DNA of 9,306 bases from Candidatus Coatesiibacteriota bacterium (lineage in GTDB: Bacteria; RBG-13-66-14): the NCBI GenBank assembly GCA_030631385.1, contig DAOVLG010000044.1:1-9306 (forward strand), written 5' to 3'. Position 1 is the first letter of the stretch, and every line of letters starts with the position of its first letter. The notes beneath the pieces are model-generated. The model was not told the DNA's origin. It made no database searches and saw nothing but the letters and a program-made list of their open reading frames with translations. Below, piece by piece: positions 6,085-9,306 of this stretch. Made by a program: the position numbers and the translations under genes.

Positions 6085-6420
6085 CTGGTAAAATACTCTC
6101 GCTCCCTTCGGAGGAATCAGACCCTCGCCGAGAGGAAGCTCTGGCGCCTCTTGCGGGACCGCCGGGTGATGAAGGCCAAGTTTCGCCGGCAGCACGTGAT
6201 CGGCAATTACATATTGGATTTCTTCTGCTCGGAGGCCGACCTGGCGGTGGAGATAGACGGAAGTCAACATGCCCTGCATGAGCAAAAGGAGTATGATCGG
6301 CGGAGGGATGAGTTCCTGACGGAGCGGGGCATTACTGTTTTGCGATTTTGGTGTAATGAGGTGCTGGCGAATACCGAAGGTGTTTTAGAGGAGATAGCGA
6401 AACATTTAAGAATAAGGTAG
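6085..6420 (+). CDS. DUF559 (Vsr-like) endonuclease-domain protein, start uncertain
   Basis: The frame encodes a near-complete DUF559 domain: RSLRRNQTLAERKLWRLLRD (N-terminal helices), KAKFRRQHVIGNYILDFFC, LAVEIDGSQHALH, GITVLRFWCNEVL. The Asp in YILDFF, the Glu and Asp in VEIDG, and the following QH are the family's PD-(D/E)XK-like positions, related to very-short-patch repair nucleases. Start choice is awkward. TTG at 6151 would delete the conserved N-terminal helix. The frame is open from 6073 but has no ATG, GTG or TTG before 6151; CTG at 6085 gives LVKYSRSLRRNQ, where family members usually begin. Alternatively an ATG at 6047 in another frame joins if one base is missing from the C6 run at ~6079-6084. 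The stop TAG (6418-6420) overlaps repeat C. The gene may be slightly broken. Role (DNA nicking, repeat mobility or repair) is unknown. Confidence 0.75.
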   Translation: MVKYSRSLRRNQTLAERKLWRLLRDRRVMKAKFRRQHVIGNYILDFFCSEADLAVEIDGSQHALHEQKEYDRRRDEFLTERGITVLRFWCNEVLANTEGVLEEIAKHLRIR

Positions 6421-6457
6421 CCCTCACCCCTAACCCCTCTCCCACGGAGAGAGGGGG
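6419..6457 (-). repeat. Palindromic repeat C, short form, inverted
   Basis: On the plus strand it starts AGCCCTCACCCC and continues into CCCTCTCCCACGGAGAGAGGG. It is the reverse complement of repeats B and F. Its first two bases are the last two of the DUF559 stop codon, so the gene runs directly into the repeat. Its right half plus GACAGCGG recurs at 6495-6524. Confidence 0.75.
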
Positions 6458-6464
6458 ACAGCGG
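6435..6464. repeat. Direct repeat, copy 1 (60-base period)
   Basis: 30 bases, starting CCCTCTCCCACGG and ending GGGGGACAGCGG, recur at 6495-6524 with a single difference (A at 6448, G at 6508). The copies are exactly 60 bases apart. The repeat includes the hairpin of repeat C plus a GACAGCGG tail absent from A, B, F and G. Confidence 0.8.
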
Positions 6465-6494
6465 CGGCCTTCGTCTCCAACCCCTTTGGGCGAG

Positions 6495-6524
6495 CCCTCT
6501 CCCACGGGGAGAGGGGGACAGCGG
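6495..6524 (-). repeat. Palindromic repeat D / direct repeat copy 2
   Basis: 29 of 30 bases match 6435-6464. It contains the hairpin half of the short form in inverted orientation (CCCTCTCC, then GGAGAGGG) and the GACAGCGG tail, but not the GGGGTGAGGG end. It is therefore a partial unit sitting between C and E. Confidence 0.75.
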
Positions 6525-6527
6525 TAA

Positions 6528-6577
6528 CCCTCACCCCGACCCGTAAGCGAATGCTTCTCCCTGGTAGGGAGAGTGGG
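6528..6577 (-). repeat. Palindromic repeat E, long form, inverted and diverged
   Basis: The plus strand starts CCCTCACCCCGACCCG, continues AGCGAATGCTTCTCCCT and ends GGGAGAGTGGG. Reverse-complemented it aligns with repeat A, sharing AGCATTCGC and GGGGTGAGGG. The hairpin arms differ from A, so it is an older or degraded copy. It ends about 40 bases before the rnr start and forms most of the rnr leader region. Confidence 0.7.
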
Positions 6578-6601
6578 TATATTCTAAGTACCAACCATGA
6601 C

Positions 6602-6606
6602 AGGAG
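6602..6606 (+). promoter_or_regulatory. Ribosome binding site of rnr, deciding the start
   Basis: AGGAG followed by 8 nt and ATG at 6615. The ATG at 6597, in the same frame, has no purine-rich ribosome site upstream, and this AGGAG would lie inside its coding sequence. The downstream ATG is preferred. Confidence 0.65.
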
Positions 6607-6614
6607 CCGATGCG

Positions 6615-8876
6615 ATGGAGGACCAAACGAACCTCCTGGAACGGAAAATCCTCGCTTTCTTCACCGAGAAGGCGAAGAAGCCGCTATCGCCAGGATCAAT
6701 CGCCGAAGAGCTGAAGGCCAACCCCGAGGCAGTCCTGGACGCACTAGAGGAGCTCGAGGAGGAGGGGAAGCTCTTCGCCAACAAGGCGGGACGCTACGGC
6801 CTGCCGCGGATGATGGGCCTGGTCGTCGGGAAGCTGAAGGGGAACGAGCGCGGCTTCGGCTTCATCCTCCCCGACGACCCCGAACAGCGTGACGCCTTCG
6901 TGGGCCGGGGCAACTTCGGCACGGCCATCCACGGCGACCGGGTGGTGGGCCGCATCCTTGGCAACCCACGGGGTGAGGGGATCGAGGCGAAGATCATCCG
7001 GGTGCTGGCCCGGGCACGAGAGACCATCGTCGGAAAATTCCGGGTCCGGGGCGACGTGGCCTTCGTGGCCCCCCTCGACCGGCGGATCCACGTCGCCGTC
7101 GTCGTCCCCTACAAGGACTGGAACGGGGCCCAGCACGGCGAGATCGTGGTGGCGCAGGTCCTGGACTGGGAGGCTCCCCGCGAGGTGCCGGTGGGTAAAA
7201 TAATCGAGGTCCTGGGCGATCCCGACGACCCCGGCGTGGACATCCTGGCCATCGTGCGCAAGTTCGAGCTCCCCGACGAGTTCCCCGATGACGTATTAGA
7301 TGAGGCGAAGGGGTGCGATCCAGCCATCGAAGAGGGGGAGTGGTCCTGGCGGCGGAACCTTTCGGAGGATTACATCATCACCATTGACCCCGCCGACGCG
7401 AAGGACTTCGACGACGCCATCAGCCTGGAGCGGGAGGGTGAAGGCTGGCGGCTGGGAGTCCACATAGCCGACGTCTCCCACTACGTCTCCCCCGGCACGG
7501 AGCTGGACGAGGAGGCCTTCCTGCGCGGGAACAGCGTGTATTTGCCCGACCGGGTGCTGCCCATGCTCCCCGAGCGGTTGAGTAACTTCGTCTGCTCCCT
7601 GCGTCCCGGCGAGCTCAAGCGCACGGTGAGCGTCATCACCGATTTGACCAAAGAGGGGGAGATTACCTCAGTCGAGGTCCTGCCCACGGCGATCAATTCC
7701 CGGCACCGGTTGTGGTACGAGCTGGCCCAGGACCTGATCGAGGGTAAGAAAAGTCCCGACGTGCAGGAGTTCGGCCACGGTAAGCCCCAGGCGGAGATGA
7801 ACGAGCTTGCCAGGCGGTTGCGCCGGATGGACGAGCTGGCGAAGGTCCTCTACAAGCGGCGGCTGGCGAGGGGGGCGATTGATCTGGACCAGCCCGAGGC
7901 CAAGATCACCCTGGACTCATCAACCGGCAAGCCGCTCGAGATCCGGATCAAGGAGCGGCTGAAGGCCCACCAGCTCATCGAGGAGTTCATGCTCCTGGCG
8001 AACGAGGCGGTGGCCAAGCTTCTCACCGACGCCAAGGGGCCGTCCCTCTACCGCGTCCACGACAAGCCGGACCCCAAATCCCTGAGGCACCTGGCCAAAT
8101 CGCTGAAGTATCTGCAAATTGACTTCTCCGGCGACGAGCTGACCGATCCGAAGGCGATGCAGCGTCTGATCAAGGTCGCCACCGGGAAGCCGCTGGAGCG
8201 TCTGATCAAGTACTTGCTGTTGCGGAGTCTCCAGCGGGCGGAATATTCGCCGAAGAACATCGGGCACTTCGGCCTGGCCTCGGGCTGCTACACGCATTTC
8301 ACCAGCCCCATCCGCCGCTATCCCGATCTCGTCATCCATCGCCTTCTAAAGGCCCTCCACCGTGGCGATGGGCCTCCCTACGGCAGGTCCGAGCTGGGGG
8401 AGATCGCCAACCATACCTCGGGGACCGAGGAGATCGCCGAGGAGGCCGAGCGCGAGGCCGATACCTTCAAGAAGCTCGAGTACCTCACCGGGCACCTGGG
8501 AGATATTTTCGCCGGAACCATCACCGGGGTAATACCTAAGGGCGTTTTCGTCGAGCTGAACGACCTGCTGATCGAGGGGCTGGTCCACGTCACCAAGCTC
8601 GGCGACGACTACTACCGTTTCCAGGAGTCGCCGGATCAGCTCGTGGGCCAGAGCACGGGTAAGAGCTACCGGCTCGGCGATCAGCTCCAGGTGCAGGTGG
8701 TGGGTGTTGATCTGGCGATGCTGCGGCTCGACTTGAATCCCGCCGGCGCTAAGTCCGAGCGCAAGCCGGACCGGGGGAGACGTCGGCCCCCGGCTCCCGG
8801 AGAGCCTCACTGGCTCAAGTACATCCCGCCCAAACACCGCCGTCGAGCGAAAAAGAAGCGGAGAGGAAAAAAGTAG
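6615..8876 (+). CDS. rnr: Ribonuclease R
   Basis: A 753-residue processive 3'-to-5' exoribonuclease of the RNB family, which degrades structured RNA, including mRNA and rRNA, in the cytoplasm. Domain order is complete. A winged-helix N-terminus occupies ~1-70. An OB/cold-shock domain follows (GLVVGKLKGNERGFGFILPD). The RNB domain has IDPADAKDFDDA with Asp258, Asp264, Asp266 and Asp267 matching the metal-binding Asp set of E. coli RNase R (272, 278, 280, 281). It continues through HIADVSHYV, RGNSVYLPDRVLPMLPE and HFTSPIRRYPDLVIHR. A C-terminal S1 domain (GTITGVIPKGVFVEL, LIEGLVHV) is followed by a Lys/Arg-rich tail ending KHRRRAKKKRRGKK. The start at 6615 rests on the AGGAG site; an in-frame ATG at 6597 would add six residues. 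Only a weak promoter candidate is visible (TATATT at 6578-6583, poor -35). A partial duplicate of its 5' end lies at 5824-5922. Confidence 0.95.
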   Translation: MEDQTNLLERKILAFFTEKAKKPLSPGSIAEELKANPEAVLDALEELEEEGKLFANKAGRYGLPRMMGLVVGKLKGNERGFGFILPDDPEQRDAFVGRGNFGTAIHGDRVVGRILGNPRGEGIEAKIIRVLARARETIVGKFRVRGDVAFVAPLDRRIHVAVVVPYKDWNGAQHGEIVVAQVLDWEAPREVPVGKIIEVLGDPDDPGVDILAIVRKFELPDEFPDDVLDEAKGCDPAIEEGEWSWRRNLSEDYIITIDPADAKDFDDAISLEREGEGWRLGVHIADVSHYVSPGTELDEEAFLRGNSVYLPDRVLPMLPERLSNFVCSLRPGELKRTVSVITDLTKEGEITSVEVLPTAINSRHRLWYELAQDLIEGKKSPDVQEFGHGKPQAEMNELARRLRRMDELAKVLYKRRLARGAIDLDQPEAKITLDSSTGKPLEIRIKERLKAHQLIEEFMLLANEAVAKLLTDAKGPSLYRVHDKPDPKSLRHLAKSLKYLQIDFSGDELTDPKAMQRLIKVATGKPLERLIKYLLLRSLQRAEYSPKNIGHFGLASGCYTHFTSPIRRYPDLVIHRLLKALHRGDGPPYGRSELGEIANHTSGTEEIAEEAEREADTFKKLEYLTGHLGDIFAGTITGVIPKGVFVELNDLLIEGLVHVTKLGDDYYRFQESPDQLVGQSTGKSYRLGDQLQVQVVGVDLAMLRLDLNPAGAKSERKPDRGRRRPPAPGEPHWLKYIPPKHRRRAKKKRRGKK

Positions 8877-8886
8877 AACTTGAACT

Positions 8887-8922
8887 AACGCCGGGCGTTG
8901 GACCAACGCAGCGCGTTGGATC
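8887..8922. repeat. Tandem 18-mer of nested palindromes after rnr
   Basis: Two 18-base units (8887-8904 and 8905-8922), each reading AACGC-NNN-GCGTTGGA-NC, match at 15 of 18 positions. Within each unit AACGC pairs with GCGTT, and across the junction GCGTTGG pairs with CCAACGC, so alternative hairpins are possible. It starts 10 bases after the rnr stop. No T-run follows, so it is not a standard intrinsic terminator; it could instead protect the 3' end. Confidence 0.6.
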
Positions 8923-8926
8923 GCAG

Positions 8927-9010
8927 TTCCGCGAGGAAAGCCCTCAGTTATCCATCATCGGTTTCCGCGAGCGAAACCGTTAATACGTAGCGCGGCCCCT
9001 CTGTGGGCCG
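8927..9010. other. Series of three hairpins downstream of rnr
   Basis: Three separate inverted repeats: TTCC/GGAA (8927-8930, 8935-8938) around GCGA; CGGTTTC/GAAACCG (8959-8965, 8973-8979) around CGCGAGC; and CGGCCC/GGGCCG (8993-8998, 9005-9010) around CTCTGT. The first two share the core TTCCGCGAG. None has a T-run. With the 18-mer repeat before and the palindromic repeats after, the 289 bases between rnr and the next gene hold no coding frame but dense secondary structure. Confidence 0.5.
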
Positions 9011-9022
9011 ACGCATAAATCT

Positions 9023-9057
9023 CCCTCTCCCTGTGGGAGAGGGCTAGGGTGAGGGCT
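9023..9057 (+). repeat. Palindromic repeat F, short form
   Basis: 35 nt matching repeat B at 33 of 35 positions, with the same hairpin CCCTCTCC/GGAGAGGG and the ending GGGTGAGGGCT. Orientation is the same as A and B, about 3 kb away on the far side of rnr. Confidence 0.8.
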
Positions 9058-9065
9058 GCCATATT

Positions 9066-9114
9066 CCCCCTCTCCCTGTGGGAGGAGCGGTCGCTCACGG
9101 TCCGGGGTGGGGGT
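9066..9114 (+). repeat. Palindromic repeat G, long form
   Basis: A diverged copy of repeat A, starting CCCCCTCTCC with GGGAGGAGC in the middle and CCGGGGTGGGGG near the end. The long-form inner arms are kept only in part (GTGGG with CTCAC). It is paired with short form F eight bases upstream, as A is paired with B, but in the opposite order. Confidence 0.75.
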
Positions 9115-9126
9115 TGCCTTATAAAC

Positions 9127-9150
9127 GGGCGCGCTCCAGAGCCCCCGCCC
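9127..9150 (-). terminator. Possible terminator of the right-edge minus-strand gene
   Basis: The inverted repeat GGGCG (9127-9131) / CGCCC (9146-9150), with inner GCT/AGC, is followed on the minus strand by GTTTAT. It lies 15 bases past the stop at 9166. The stem is interrupted and the U-tract is short, so this is a moderate call. Confidence 0.35.
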
Positions 9151-9165
9151 TACGAACATTGCGGA

Positions 9166-9306
9166 TTACCTCGTGATGACCAACCGGCGGGTGAGGGTGC
9201 CTACGTTGGTACTCAACCGGGCGACGTAGACGCCTGAGGGGAGTGCTGAGGTGTCGTAGGCTATTTCGTGGCGGCCTAGGGCGGTTGAGAGGCTGATAGA
9301 GGATGC
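9166..9306 (-). CDS. C-terminal end of a secreted protein with T9SS-type sorting domain (5' part beyond window)
   Basis: The minus-strand frame enters at the window edge and stops with TAA at 9168-9166, giving the last 46 residues. The pattern GRHEIAYDTSALPSGVYVAR, then a short loop, TLTRRLVITR and stop, matches the end of Por/type IX secretion C-terminal sorting domains: a Gly-Arg turn, an alternating hydrophobic strand, LPSGVYV, and a basic-hydrophobic last strand (K/R-x-LV-x-x-R). In Bacteroidetes such domains direct export and surface attachment and are cleaved; some candidate phyla carry related or FlgD-like tails. The rest of the protein, and hence its function, is outside the window. 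Confidence 0.7.
   Translation of the reverse strand, partial: ASSISLSTALGRHEIAYDTSALPSGVYVARLSTNVGTLTRRLVITR

Larger units (their letters stand above)
5937..6577. mobile_element. Candidate DUF559-repeat unit (palindromes boxing an endonuclease gene)
   Basis: A ~640 bp segment in which a DUF559 endonuclease gene is flanked by GC-rich palindromic repeats: A and B in forward orientation on the left, C, D and E inverted on the right. The outermost repeats A (5937-5985) and E (6528-6577) are inverted copies of each other, so the unit has the form of a small element with inverted ends. It lies between a broken copy and the intact copy of the rnr 5' end. The arrangement is seen directly; mobility is inferred by analogy with REP-RAYT elements. 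No target-site duplication at the edges was identified. The repeats could instead be ordinary intergenic palindromes that happen to cluster here. Confidence 0.45.

Noticed and set aside
5937..6577. CRISPR array
   Set aside because: Repeats occur in both orientations, with irregular spacing and a gene between them; no regular repeat-spacer pattern and no cas genes in the window.
6597..6614. ATG at 6597 as the rnr start
   Set aside because: No ribosome site upstream; AGGAG at 6602-6606 with 8-nt spacing points to ATG 6615. Not excluded outright, since it adds only six residues.
8346..8906. 186-codon minus-strand frame opposite the end of rnr
   Set aside because: Antisense to the conserved S1 domain of RNase R; composition is that of a shadow frame and it has no family resemblance.

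Overview
The window looks like chromosomal DNA from a GC-rich, Gram-negative, probably uncultivated bacterium. Three things point that way: a protein tail resembling a type IX secretion (Por-type) C-terminal sorting domain at the right edge, a secreted protein with a Big_5-like Ig domain at the left edge, and a large secreted glycoside-hydrolase-like protein. A candidate phylum related to the FCB group or to Coatesbacteria-type lineages would fit, but the sequence does not fix the taxon.

Layout. Bases 1-1002 (minus) hold the N-terminal 334 residues of a secreted protein with its own promoter and RBS. A 5'-truncated relic of the same N-terminal domain follows (1176-1457, minus), ending at a good intrinsic terminator (1129-1157). 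A 60-residue, extremely basic small protein (1507-1689, minus) comes next. A divergent promoter region (1690-2031) leads into a secreted 646-residue glycoside-hydrolase-like protein (2032-3972, plus) that starts at TTG.

Base composition then changes abruptly. From 3973 to about 5830 the DNA is AT-rich (25% and 38% GC in two 60-base lines counted, against 67% in a line of the gene to the left). It carries one gene, a 568-residue coiled-coil protein with a C-terminal Mrr-type nuclease domain (3973-5679, minus). Its stop codon abuts the stop codon of the GH-like gene with no base between. The block looks like a horizontally acquired defence or restriction gene. Its right edge abuts a truncated, diverged copy of the first ~30 codons of rnr (5824-5922).

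Between this fragment and the intact rnr (6615-8876, RNase R) lies a ~640 bp unit: a DUF559 (Vsr-like) endonuclease gene (6085-6420) boxed by GC-rich palindromic repeats. The repeats are in forward orientation on its left (5937-6035) and inverted on its right (6419-6577), and the DUF559 stop codon is itself part of a repeat. Further copies lie downstream of rnr (9023-9114), after a run of unrelated hairpins (8887-9010). The last gene (9166-9306, minus) is the C-terminal end of a secreted, probably T9SS-sorted protein.

Functionally the window is a mosaic: cell-surface or secreted proteins at both sides, one RNA-processing housekeeping gene (rnr), and between them an accessory segment of two unrelated nucleases, a partial duplication of the housekeeping gene and a nuclease-associated repeat family. 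The most interesting signal is the DUF559-repeat unit, which has the architecture of a small mobile or repeat-spreading element.
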